A stretch of DNA of 10,547 nt, taken from contig JAZDPH010000027.1 in the NCBI GenBank assembly GCA_043797735.1, positions 1 to 10,547 of the forward strand, in the 5' to 3' direction. Below the pieces are notes generated by a model. The model saw only the letters and a list, made by a program, of their open reading frames with translations, was not told where the DNA came from and did not search any database. Source of the DNA: BS750m-G77 sp043797735. Its GTDB lineage: Bacteria; Omnitrophota; Gorgyraeia; Gygaellales; Profunditerraquicolaceae. Position 1 is the first letter of the stretch, and each line of letters starts with the position of its first letter. Position numbers and translations under genes: made by a program. Positions 1 to 6,177 of this stretch are shown here, in pieces.

Positions 1-44
1 GGTGATTTGCTATTCCCTCAAAGAATTACATAAACTATTAAAAG

Positions 45-1199
45 ATGCTGACGCAAAAAGAGATTAGGAAGCTGGAAGATTCTTTGCTTGCCCCTTTTGC
101 CGCCAAGAGCCGCGATTCCCGGGGCAGGGTTTACAAAGAAAAAGAACACCCTTACCGTTCGGCTTATCAGAGGGACAGGGACAGAATTGTGCATTCGGCC
201 GCCTTCCGCAGATTAGAATACAAAACGCAGGTTTTTGTCAACCACGAAGGCGATTATTACCGAACCAGGTTAACCCATACTCTGGAGGTCGCTCAGATCG
301 CCAGGACAATCGCCGGCGCCTTAAGGTTGAATGCCGACCTTACCGAGGCAATAGCGCTGGCGCATGATTTGGGGCATACGCCCTTCGGGCATTCCGGGGA
401 AGAGGCGCTTGATGAATTGATGGCCGGATACGGCGGGTTCAATCATAACCTGCAGGGCTTGAGGGTAGTTGACTGCCTGGAGGAGAGATACCCCGATTTT
501 CCGGGCATTAATTTATCCTGGGAGGTAAGGGAGGGTATCGTTAAGCATTCTTCGGCATTTGATAAGGCGGTAAAGATTAAGGGGCTGGCGCCCGAGGAGC
601 TGCCGCTGTTGGAGACGCAGGTGGTTGATGTTGCCGACGAGATTGCCTATGACAACCACGACCTTGACGACGGGTTGATTTCGGGGCTGCTGAAGGAATC
701 CGACTTGCAAAGGCTGCCGATCTGGAATAACATAAAAAAGAACATCTCTAAAGAATACGCGAATATCAGCCATGAAAGAAAAAAATACCTGATCATCCGC
801 TCTTTGATTAATATACAGGTTACGGATTTAATCCGCCAGACCCAGGGCAATATACAAAGGCTTAACCTTAAGTCTTATATGGATGCAAAAAAAATCGATA
901 AAAAAGTTGTGTTATTCAGCAAAAATATGTTAAACTTAAGGTTAGCCTTGCGCGCCTTTCTGGTAGAACGGCTTTATCACCACTACCGGGTAGTCAGGAT
1001 GAGCATAAAGGCGAAACGTTTTATTGAGGAGTTATTTAGAGTCTATATAGACAAACCGGAACAACTCCCTATTGATACGCAGAGAAAGATTCCCGCAGAC
1101 GGCCTGCGGCGCGTAGTCTGCGACTATATTGCGGGGATGACCGACAGGTATGCTTTAGATGAATACAAAAAGTTATTTGATCCCTACGAAAAAGTATAA
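45..1199 (+). CDS. dgt: Deoxyguanosinetriphosphate triphosphohydrolase (dGTPase-like HD protein)
   Basis: This is a cytoplasmic HD-superfamily phosphohydrolase of the Dgt/COG0232 family, which splits dGTP (often other dNTPs too) into the deoxynucleoside and triphosphate and so helps control dNTP pools. The metal site is visible: His78 in RLTHT, His107-Asp108 in AHDLGHTPFGH, and Asp198 in VADEIAYD. His111, His116 and Glu119 match the family's conserved catalytic stretch. The family N-terminus (HPYRSAYQRDRDRIVHSAAFRRLEYKTQV, residues 35-63 in part) and a C-terminal region with YHHYRV are also present. At 384 residues it belongs to the shorter bacterial Dgt group rather than the roughly 500-residue E. 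coli form. The ATG has only a weak purine stretch before it. The next gene begins inside its 3' end or directly after its stop, so co-translation is likely. Family assignment is firm; substrate preference is not shown. Confidence 0.93.
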   Translation: MLTQKEIRKLEDSLLAPFAAKSRDSRGRVYKEKEHPYRSAYQRDRDRIVHSAAFRRLEYKTQVFVNHEGDYYRTRLTHTLEVAQIARTIAGALRLNADLTEAIALAHDLGHTPFGHSGEEALDELMAGYGGFNHNLQGLRVVDCLEERYPDFPGINLSWEVREGIVKHSSAFDKAVKIKGLAPEELPLLETQVVDVADEIAYDNHDLDDGLISGLLKESDLQRLPIWNNIKKNISKEYANISHERKKYLIIRSLINIQVTDLIRQTQGNIQRLNLKSYMDAKKIDKKVVLFSKNMLNLRLALRAFLVERLYHHYRVVRMSIKAKRFIEELFRVYIDKPEQLPIDTQRKIPADGLRRVVCDYIAGMTDRYALDEYKKLFDPYEKV

Positions 1200-2262
1200 A
1201 CTCATGCTTTCTTCGATACACAGCGCATACCGGGTGATTAATTCTACTTTTGAATTAAGGGACCTGGTGAGCCGGCTCTGCCGGCTCTTTTCCCAGATAT
1301 TCAACGCCGATTACAGCATGATTCTCCTGCTTGATGCAGCCAAGAAGCATTCGGTATTGCGCTCTTTAAATAGTAAAAGGAACAGGTGCCTGGTCGTCGA
1401 TAAGAAACTAAAGATTACCGACAGGATAGAGAAAAAAATATTGCAGCGGCTGTCTTCAATCAGTAAGCCGAACTTACTGGGGATGCCGCTGATTTCCGAA
1501 GATATAATCGGGATGGTCATTTTAAAACGTAACGGAACAAGCCATCACTTTAGCGCTTTTGACCAGGAGTTATTGACTAGCATATCGGAACTGGCGATAA
1601 TCGGAATAAAGAGCTTGCAGCTTTATGAGGAACAGCAGAAGATAATTCTCGGCGGGATAAAATCCCTGGTAACCTTATTGGATACCCGCCTGCCTCACGA
1701 ATATACACATTCGCCTTATTTCTGCAGGTTGGTAATTTCAATAGGCCACTGTATGCGCCTGGATTCAAAACAGATTGAGAGCCTTAAGTTTGCCAGCCTT
1801 CTGCATGATACCGGAAAAGCGGATATCCCGATAGAGATACTTACCAAAACCTCCAAATTGACCTCCAGGGAGTATAATATAGTCAAGCGCCATCCCTTAA
1901 AAGGAGCGCAGATATTACGGCCGCTGCAGATATTGAAGCCGGTTATACCGATAATTATGCATCACCATGAGAAATATAACGGAAGCGGATATCCCTCTCG
2001 GCTGAAGAAAGAGCAGATTCCGCAGGGGGCGCGGATAATGGCAGTTGCCGATACCTTTGAAGCGATGGTCTACGGCAGGCCTTACCGCGAGAGGGTAAGC
2101 ATATCCACCGCAATTAAGGAGATTAAGAAAAAGAGCGGTACACAATTTGACCCCAAGGTGGTCGACGCGTTTCTCAAGGTGACAAAGAGGCTTAGCAAAA
2201 AAATTTACTTGAAAAAAGACAAAAAAGGGCGTTATAATAAAAAACATGCTGGAAGATTATAA
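1159..2262 (+). CDS. GAF domain plus HD-GYP domain protein (probable c-di-GMP phosphodiesterase)
   Basis: Residues about 15-157 look like a GAF sensor domain, and residues about 160-345 form an HD-GYP domain, a family that hydrolyses cyclic di-GMP. The key HD-GYP residues are visible: His184, His216-Asp217 followed by Gly219-Lys220, His245, the His-rich HHHE at 268-271, the GYP signature in YNGSGYP at 273-279, and Asp298 in VADTFEAM followed by GRPYR. No transmembrane segment is seen, so it is probably a cytoplasmic sensor-phosphodiesterase whose ligand is unknown. The C-terminus is lysine-rich. Start choice is open: ATG 1159 overlaps dgt by 41 bases with a weak AGG upstream, while ATG 1204 (Met16) falls just after the dgt stop and still keeps the whole GAF domain. 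The next gene overlaps its end by 17 bases. Catalytic residues appear intact, so activity is likely but unproven. Confidence 0.88.
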   Translation: MNTKSYLIPTKKYKLMLSSIHSAYRVINSTFELRDLVSRLCRLFSQIFNADYSMILLLDAAKKHSVLRSLNSKRNRCLVVDKKLKITDRIEKKILQRLSSISKPNLLGMPLISEDIIGMVILKRNGTSHHFSAFDQELLTSISELAIIGIKSLQLYEEQQKIILGGIKSLVTLLDTRLPHEYTHSPYFCRLVISIGHCMRLDSKQIESLKFASLLHDTGKADIPIEILTKTSKLTSREYNIVKRHPLKGAQILRPLQILKPVIPIIMHHHEKYNGSGYPSRLKKEQIPQGARIMAVADTFEAMVYGRPYRERVSISTAIKEIKKKSGTQFDPKVVDAFLKVTKRLSKKIYLKKDKKGRYNKKHAGRL

Positions 2263-2782
2263 CGGTTATCAATTAGAATTGTTTAACGAGACAGGGGGGG
2301 GCGCCTCGAAAAGGCCGCTAGGCAATCGTTTCTTTAATTTTCTGCACCGGCATGAAAAAAAGTTTCTGGTAATTATCGGGATAGCGGTCAGCTGCATGAT
2401 CTCCTTTTCCTTAGGGGTAAGGAAGGGAAGGCAGTTGTCTGTGTTCAAAAGCAGTGTTTCATTTGACCTGGCGGAAAAGAGGATTAAAGTTGAAGTTGTT
2501 GAAGTTAAGGAGAAGCCTGAATTAATCCGTCAGCAAAAGCAGCCGGCAGTAAAAAATAATAGCTCACAGGATTATACTATTCAGTTGGCAAGTTACAAGG
2601 CTAAGAAATTCGCCGATAGAGAGGCGGAGGTATTGAAGAAGAAAGGGTTAATGCCGCTGGTTCTTTATAAAGGCGATTACGTTGTCCTTTGCGCAGGTAA
2701 ATTCTCCGATAGGGAGGAAGCCGTAAATTCAATGACAAAACTAAAAAAACAATATAAGGATTGTATCTTAAGGAGGCTATAA
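2246..2782 (+). CDS. SPOR-domain protein with one N-terminal membrane segment
   Basis: A bitopic inner-membrane protein is predicted. A short cytoplasmic N-terminus (1-39) is followed by one hydrophobic segment at about 40-57 (LVIIGIAVSCMISFSLGV). Then comes a charged linker, and a SPOR domain at about 108-177 that starts DYTIQLASYKAKKFADREA and contains GDYVVLCAGKFSDREEA. SPOR domains bind peptidoglycan lacking stem peptides and often localise to division sites or other envelope structures, so the C-terminus should be periplasmic. The ATG lies inside the preceding HD-GYP gene (17-base overlap, different frame) without a clear SD site, which suggests translational coupling. A run of eight G residues encodes Gly17-Gly19 near the start. 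No catalytic domain is visible; which envelope process it serves cannot be told from sequence. Confidence 0.85.
   Translation: MLEDYNGYQLELFNETGGGASKRPLGNRFFNFLHRHEKKFLVIIGIAVSCMISFSLGVRKGRQLSVFKSSVSFDLAEKRIKVEVVEVKEKPELIRQQKQPAVKNNSSQDYTIQLASYKAKKFADREAEVLKKKGLMPLVLYKGDYVVLCAGKFSDREEAVNSMTKLKKQYKDCILRRL
2770..2776 (+). promoter_or_regulatory. Strong Shine-Dalgarno site of the small basic protein gene
   Basis: AAGGAGG lies nine bases before ATG 2786 and matches the anti-SD core fully. It straddles the last codons of the SPOR gene. It is the best ribosome binding site in the window, where most genes have weak or no SD. This fixes the start of the downstream gene and suggests high translation. 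Confidence 0.8.
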
Positions 2783-2785
2783 ATT

Positions 2786-3088
2786 ATGTCCATACATCCG
2801 TCGTTAAATATACCTGAGAAGGATAAGAAGCACAGGTCGGTACTCAAGCGCAGCGAACGTTTAAAAGCGATGATTGAAAAGGGCAGCTGGAAAGAGGGGG
2901 ACAGGGTTTACGGGCTGCCTAAAGTCAAGACTCTTAAAATAAAAATCAAAAAGGAAAAGGCAGAAAAGCCGCAAGAGGGCCTTGCAGCCGGAGGCGGCGC
3001 CGCCGGCGGCGCCGGAGCCGCCGAAGCAAAAACTGCTGTCAAAGCAACCCCTGTCAAGGCAGCGCCCAAAGAAAAAAATAAGAAATAG
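2786..3088 (+). CDS. Small basic protein of the Chlamydiae/Verrucomicrobia type with a low-complexity tail
   Basis: The first about 55 residues (MSIHPSLNIPEKDKKHRSVL, then KRSERLKAMIEKGSWKEGD and VYGLPKVK) match, from memory, the short basic protein family described for Chlamydiae, Verrucomicrobia and relatives (TIGR04137-like). Its function is not established to my knowledge; the size, charge and strong SD would fit a ribosome- or nucleic-acid-associated role, which is inference. Usual members are about 50-70 residues; this one has 100 because of a lysine/alanine/glycine/proline-rich tail from about residue 56. The DNA under the tail includes the self-complementary 12-mer GGCGGCGCCGCC at 2993-3004. 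The tail resembles the disordered basic extensions seen on some ribosomal proteins. The gene is the last of the 45-3088 run, three bases after the SPOR stop. Confidence 0.75.
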   Translation: MSIHPSLNIPEKDKKHRSVLKRSERLKAMIEKGSWKEGDRVYGLPKVKTLKIKIKKEKAEKPQEGLAAGGGAAGGAGAAEAKTAVKATPVKAAPKEKNKK

Positions 3089-3090
3089 AT

Positions 3091-3108
3091 GTTTTTAATG
3101 TTAAAAAC
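3091..3108 (+). other. AT-rich inverted repeat just after the small basic protein gene
   Basis: GTTTTTAA (3091-3098) and TTAAAAAC (3101-3108) are perfect inverted copies separated by TG. The stem would be weak, since it is almost all A-T, and no T-tract follows, so it is not a standard intrinsic terminator by itself. It directly precedes the octamer array and may be part of the same 3' structure. Confidence 0.4.
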
Positions 3109-3225
3109 GGATATTAGGCCATCTGGTTATCCGGATGTGGATATCAGTATATCGGGATATCAGGATTTTTTTCACCAGATATCCTGATGTCCACTACCGG
3201 GTATCCGGATATCCAGATACCCGGT
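3109..3225. repeat. Array of degenerate octamers related to ATATCCGG, arranged as an inverted structure
   Basis: Nearly the whole gap between the small basic protein gene and the SH3 gene is made of 8-bp words. In the left half they run forward: TTATCCGG (3127-3134), ATATCAGT (3141-3148), ATATCGGG (3149-3156), ATATCAGG (3157-3164). In the right half they are reverse complements or near-palindromic forms: CCAGATAT (3175-3182), CCTGATGT (3183-3190), GGGTATCC (3199-3206), GGATATCC (3207-3214), AGATACCC (3215-3222). Several stems compete: 3155-3166 with 3181-3192 (12 pairs, one G-T), 3137-3147 with 3184-3194 (11 pairs, one G-T), and 3196-3205 with 3216-3225 (10 perfect pairs, 10-base loop). GATATC occurs four times. 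A strongly folding transcript region, a protein-binding array or a dispersed repeat family are all possible. Confidence 0.75.
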
Positions 3226-3235
3226 CTATTTTACA

Positions 3236-3838
3236 ATGTTTCATACAATGTCTTATAGGATACCCGCCGCGATAATTCTGATACTTTTATTCTTCGGCGC
3301 CTCGGCCGCAGAAGAGAGCCTCCCTTTTACAGGCATAGTTAAAGAAGACGGAATAAATATACGCTCTGACTCAACGGTAAGTTCTGCAATAGTCGGCAGC
3401 GCCAAAAAAGGCCAGGAGGTAACCGTTATCCGCCAGGCCTACGAGTGGTATAAAATCTGTTTTCCCCTGGAGCTGCCTTGCGAAGAGCCCGCCAGAAATT
3501 TTGCCTGGATTCATAAAAAGTTCATTGAAAAAAAAGCGCAGGTTGTGCAGGCTGCGGCCGCGCAAATAAGAGAAACGCAAAAAAAGCAGCCTGTTTCTTT
3601 TGCGGATGAAATCACCATTACGGGAACCCTAAAGCCTTACGGAAAGGTTCTCGGCCGCAGGGCAACGCATAAGCTTATCACCGAAGACAAGCAGGTTTTT
3701 TTATTAAAAGGCGACAAGAAGGAACTCAACGCCCTGAATTCCAGAAGGGTAAAAGTGCGCGGCATAAAAGAGCCTGATGCGCCTAAAAAAGCAAAATATC
3801 CCCTTATTGAAGTAAAAACCATAGAAGAGATAAATTGA
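3236..3838 (+). CDS. Secreted SH3-like (SH3b) protein with a C-terminal OB-like region
   Basis: An N-terminal signal peptide is visible: a hydrophobic core at about 9-22 and a likely cleavage after Ala-Ser-Ala (22-24), so the mature protein should act in the periplasm or at the envelope. Residues about 30-100 look like a bacterial SH3 domain (GIVKEDGINIRSDSTVSSAI followed by a GQEVTVI strand and WYKI), a fold that often binds cell-wall peptides. An alanine/glutamine-rich linker follows, then residues about 122-198 resemble a small beta-barrel (TGTLKPYGKVLG, then a VFLLKGD and a VKVRG strand), perhaps OB-fold. Cys75 and Cys82 could pair. ATG 3236 is used here; ATG 3248 (Met5) would give a more typical signal peptide, and neither has an SD site. 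It overlaps the protease gene by four bases (TTGA). No enzymatic motif is seen. Confidence 0.75.
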   Translation: MFHTMSYRIPAAIILILLFFGASAAEESLPFTGIVKEDGINIRSDSTVSSAIVGSAKKGQEVTVIRQAYEWYKICFPLELPCEEPARNFAWIHKKFIEKKAQVVQAAAAQIRETQKKQPVSFADEITITGTLKPYGKVLGRRATHKLITEDKQVFLLKGDKKELNALNSRRVKVRGIKEPDAPKKAKYPLIEVKTIEEIN

Positions 3839-4464
3839 ATACAATTACGGCAAGGCTGTTATTTTTTCCTGTTTTTTTCGTTTTGCTCATGGTCGCTATG
3901 ACCGTGCATGAGTTTGCCCACGGATGGACTGCCTACAGGTTAGGAGACCAGACGGCAAAGTCTTCCGGCAGGCTTACCCTTAATCCCTTTGCCCATATAG
4001 ATTTATATTGGACGCTTTTATTGCCGCTCTTATTTTTCTTGAGCAGCGGATTTTTTATCGCCGCGGCAAAACCCGTGCCCATAAATTACTGGGTATTAAA
4101 GAATCCTAAAAGAGATATCATGTGGATAGGCTTAAGCGGCCCTTTGGCCAATTTTATTTGCGCGGTATTTTTGAGCCTCTTAATAAGATTAATTCCCTTT
4201 AATTCAATTTTAAGGCCGCTTATCGGTAATTTAATATATATCAATATTGTATTGGGTGTTTTTAACCTGATTCCCATCCCGCCCCTGGACGGTTCCCGCG
4301 TTTTAATGGGGATGCTTCCGGAGCGGCTTTCTAGCGGATATGCGAAACTTGAGCCGTATGGTTTCCTGATCATATTGGCATTGTTCTTATTTGGTAATTT
4401 CGGAAGGGCGCTTTTTCCGGCAATACTGACAATAACATATTTATTAAGAGGGGTTCCGCTTTAA
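3835..4464 (+). CDS. Site-2-type membrane zinc metalloprotease (M50 family)
   Basis: This polytopic membrane protein carries the zinc-protease motif HEFAH at 25-29 within the first hydrophobic helix. It also has the second conserved M50 motif, NLIPIPPLDG at 144-153, where Asp152 supplies the third zinc ligand. Five to six hydrophobic segments are visible, and the AAAKPVPIN stretch at 76-84 is typical of the short YwhC/COG1994 subgroup. Such proteases cut substrates within or near the membrane. With 209 residues and no PDZ domain it is a minimal member, unlike RseP. The start is TTG at 3835, sharing TTGA with the stop of the SH3 gene. The first in-frame ATG (3889) would cut off most of the helix before HEFAH, so TTG is preferred. 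The secreted SH3 neighbour could be a partner, but this is only suggested by coupling; aroB follows after four bases. Confidence 0.88.
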   Translation: MNTITARLLFFPVFFVLLMVAMTVHEFAHGWTAYRLGDQTAKSSGRLTLNPFAHIDLYWTLLLPLLFFLSSGFFIAAAKPVPINYWVLKNPKRDIMWIGLSGPLANFICAVFLSLLIRLIPFNSILRPLIGNLIYINIVLGVFNLIPIPPLDGSRVLMGMLPERLSSGYAKLEPYGFLIILALFLFGNFGRALFPAILTITYLLRGVPL

Positions 4465-4468
4465 CTAA

Positions 4469-5560
4469 ATGCGTATAATAAAAGTTAACCTGCAGAAACG
4501 TTCCTATGATATTGCGGTGGGCAGCGGCATAACAGGCGGACATCTTGGCCGTTACTTAAGCAGGCTTAATCTTGGCTCGGATGCCTATGTAATTACCAAT
4601 GCCCTGGTAAAGAGAAGATACGCAAAAACTCTGCAAGTTCCTTTAAAACAGGCGGGTTTTAACGTAAAGTTTAAGCTTATACCCGATACGGAAAAAAGTA
4701 AATCCATAGAGACCTTGTCTCTGGTTTTAAGGGGGCTGGCCGGTTACGATAGAAAGAAAAGGATTTTTATAATTGCTTTCGGAGGCGGGGTAGTCGGGGA
4801 CCTTGCGGGCTTTGTCGCCTCTATCTATAAACGCGGGGTGCCTCTTGTGCAGATACCCACTACTTTATTGGCGCAGGTCGATTCTGCAATCGGGGGCAAG
4901 AGCGCGATAGACTTATCGGAAGGCAAGAATTTAGTGGGCGCCTTTTATCAGCCGCGCCTGGTTTTTAGCGATATAAAATACCTGCATAGCCTAAAGGAAA
5001 GAGAGCTTCGCTGCGGGGTCTCCGAGGTAATAAAATACGCCCTGATAAAAGATGCCGGGTTGTTTAGTTACCTGGAGGGAGGGTTAAAGGATATTCTTGG
5101 TTTGCGCCCTGCGGCCCTGGAGCATATCGTCCAACGTTGCAGCCGCATCAAGGCCGCCATTGTAAGTTGCGACGAGAAAGAAGAAAAGGGGTTGCGCACG
5201 ATACTGAATTTCGGCCATACCGCCGGGCATGCTATTGAAGCGGCAGGCGGCTATGTTAAATACAGCCACGGGGAGGCAATAGCGCTGGGGATGCTTGCCG
5301 CGTCTATTATAAGCAGAGAGATGGGCTTTATTGACGCAAGCCTCTATGAAAGGATAAAATCCCTGATAAAAAGCTTTCGGTTGCCCACCAGCATAGAAAG
5401 GGCGCCCCTTAAAAGAATAATTGCCGCTTGCTACCGCGACAAAAAATTTATCGGCTCCAGAAGCAGGCTTGTTTTGCTTGAAGGTATCGGCAGGGCAAGA
5501 GTTGTAGAGGATGTCCCGTTTACAATAATAAAACAGGCTTTACAGCAATTACAAAAATAA
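4469..5560 (+). CDS. aroB: 3-dehydroquinate synthase
   Basis: This cytoplasmic NAD-dependent metalloenzyme performs the second step of the shikimate pathway, converting DAHP to 3-dehydroquinate. The family signatures are complete: the nucleotide-binding FGGGVVGDLAGF (104-115), QIPTTLLAQVDSAIGGKSAI (128-147), the ECGVSEVIKY-like element RCGVSEVIKY at 181-190 with metal ligand Glu186, His250 in LNFGHTAGHAIE, and His267 in YSHGEAIALGM. Its 363 residues match the usual length of about 350-370. The ATG follows the protease stop by four bases without an obvious SD, so it is probably coupled to it. No other shikimate gene is in the window. It is the last gene before the long inverted repeat at 5574-5640. 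Confidence 0.96.
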   Translation: MRIIKVNLQKRSYDIAVGSGITGGHLGRYLSRLNLGSDAYVITNALVKRRYAKTLQVPLKQAGFNVKFKLIPDTEKSKSIETLSLVLRGLAGYDRKKRIFIIAFGGGVVGDLAGFVASIYKRGVPLVQIPTTLLAQVDSAIGGKSAIDLSEGKNLVGAFYQPRLVFSDIKYLHSLKERELRCGVSEVIKYALIKDAGLFSYLEGGLKDILGLRPAALEHIVQRCSRIKAAIVSCDEKEEKGLRTILNFGHTAGHAIEAAGGYVKYSHGEAIALGMLAASIISREMGFIDASLYERIKSLIKSFRLPTSIERAPLKRIIAACYRDKKFIGSRSRLVLLEGIGRARVVEDVPFTIIKQALQQLQK

Positions 5561-5573
5561 CCGCAAGAAATTT

Positions 5574-5640
5574 ACCCCGCACCTTTTTATTATTCAGAAG
5601 TATTTATAAAAACGTTTTGAATAAGTAAAAGGTGCGGGGT
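5574..5640. terminator. Long inverted repeat between convergent genes, probable bidirectional terminator
   Basis: ACCCCGCACCTTTT (5574-5587) pairs perfectly with AAAAGGTGCGGGGT (5627-5640), and an inner stem TTATTCA (5590-5596) pairs with TGAATAA (5618-5624) around a loop of 21 bases. The element lies between the aroB stop (5560) and the stop of the minus-strand GspB-like gene (5643), touching the latter. The A and T runs sit inside the stem, so the trailing U-tract is short in both directions; termination in both directions is inferred from position and symmetry. Confidence 0.7.
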
Positions 5641-6177
5641 TTACCTTTCGCTTGAAAGCTTCACCAGCAATCCCGCCTTAGACTCCAATTCCACATTATC
5701 AAAGTCAATATGTTTAACAATGGCGCCGTCTACATCATCGCCCACTTTTACGATTTTATTATTTATCAGGGCGTAATAACCGTCATCCTGCGAAAAGAAG
5801 ATTCCGTTTAACACTAAGGCCGTCTTTTGCGCCTGGGGGGCGTTTTTGGTAACGGCATCAGGGAGGACAATGGCCTCTGGCGCTAAAGCCGCCTCCGTAG
5901 TTAATAATAAGGCATCTTCGGGCAGTTCTTTCTGAGGCACGGTTATTGTTTCTGATGAAAGCCTGAGTTGGCTTTGCCGGTAAGTATCTTTAGGGCGCAG
6001 GATAAATAAGAAGAAAGCATTTTCTATAAAGAGGCCAAAACAGAATATTAGCGCATAAATCAGGTATTTATTTATTTTGCGCCCCCGGCGGCGAGGGGGC
6101 GTTTTGGTTTCTCCTGCCGGATGATAACTTTCGATAGTTTTTTCTACTTTTTTCAGGGCCTCGTGTATTATACTCAT
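5641..6177 (-). CDS. GspB-like membrane protein (type II secretion assembly partner)
   Basis: The N-terminus MSIIHEALKKVEKTIE resembles the short amphipathic start (MSxILDALKKAE) of GspB-type proteins. A basic stretch at 28-37 precedes a single hydrophobic segment at about 37-60, so the rest should be periplasmic. After a proline/alanine-rich linker, residues about 119-175 look like a GspB C-terminal domain: LVLNGIFFSQDDGYYALINN, then a KVGDDVDGAIV turn, ending in VELESKAGLLVKL. In classical systems GspA and GspB form an inner-membrane complex that helps insert the GspD secretin through peptidoglycan. The start ATG overlaps the stop of the upstream ATPase gene (ATGA). At 178 residues it is a compact form. 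No secretin or pseudopilin gene is present, so the actual client (type II secretion, type IV pilus or other) is unknown. Confidence 0.75.
   Translation of the reverse strand: MSIIHEALKKVEKTIESYHPAGETKTPPRRRGRKINKYLIYALIFCFGLFIENAFFLFILRPKDTYRQSQLRLSSETITVPQKELPEDALLLTTEAALAPEAIVLPDAVTKNAPQAQKTALVLNGIFFSQDDGYYALINNKIVKVGDDVDGAIVKHIDFDNVELESKAGLLVKLSSER

Noticed and set aside
1..67. Possible C-terminal tail of an upstream plus-strand gene
   Set aside because: Two frames are open from the window edge, one ending at TAA 31-33 and the other at TAG 65-67. Neither short tail is recognisable, so no choice can be supported.
1915..2247. 110-codon minus-strand open frame within the HD-GYP gene
   Set aside because: It lies antisense to the conserved HD-GYP domain and its translation is unrelated to any family I recognise.
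2993..3023. GC-rich self-complementary stretch as a terminator
   Set aside because: It lies inside the small basic protein frame, encoding Gly/Ala codons, and no T-tract follows.
3109..3225. CRISPR array
   Set aside because: The repeated words are only 8 bp, without spacers of constant length, and no cas gene is present.
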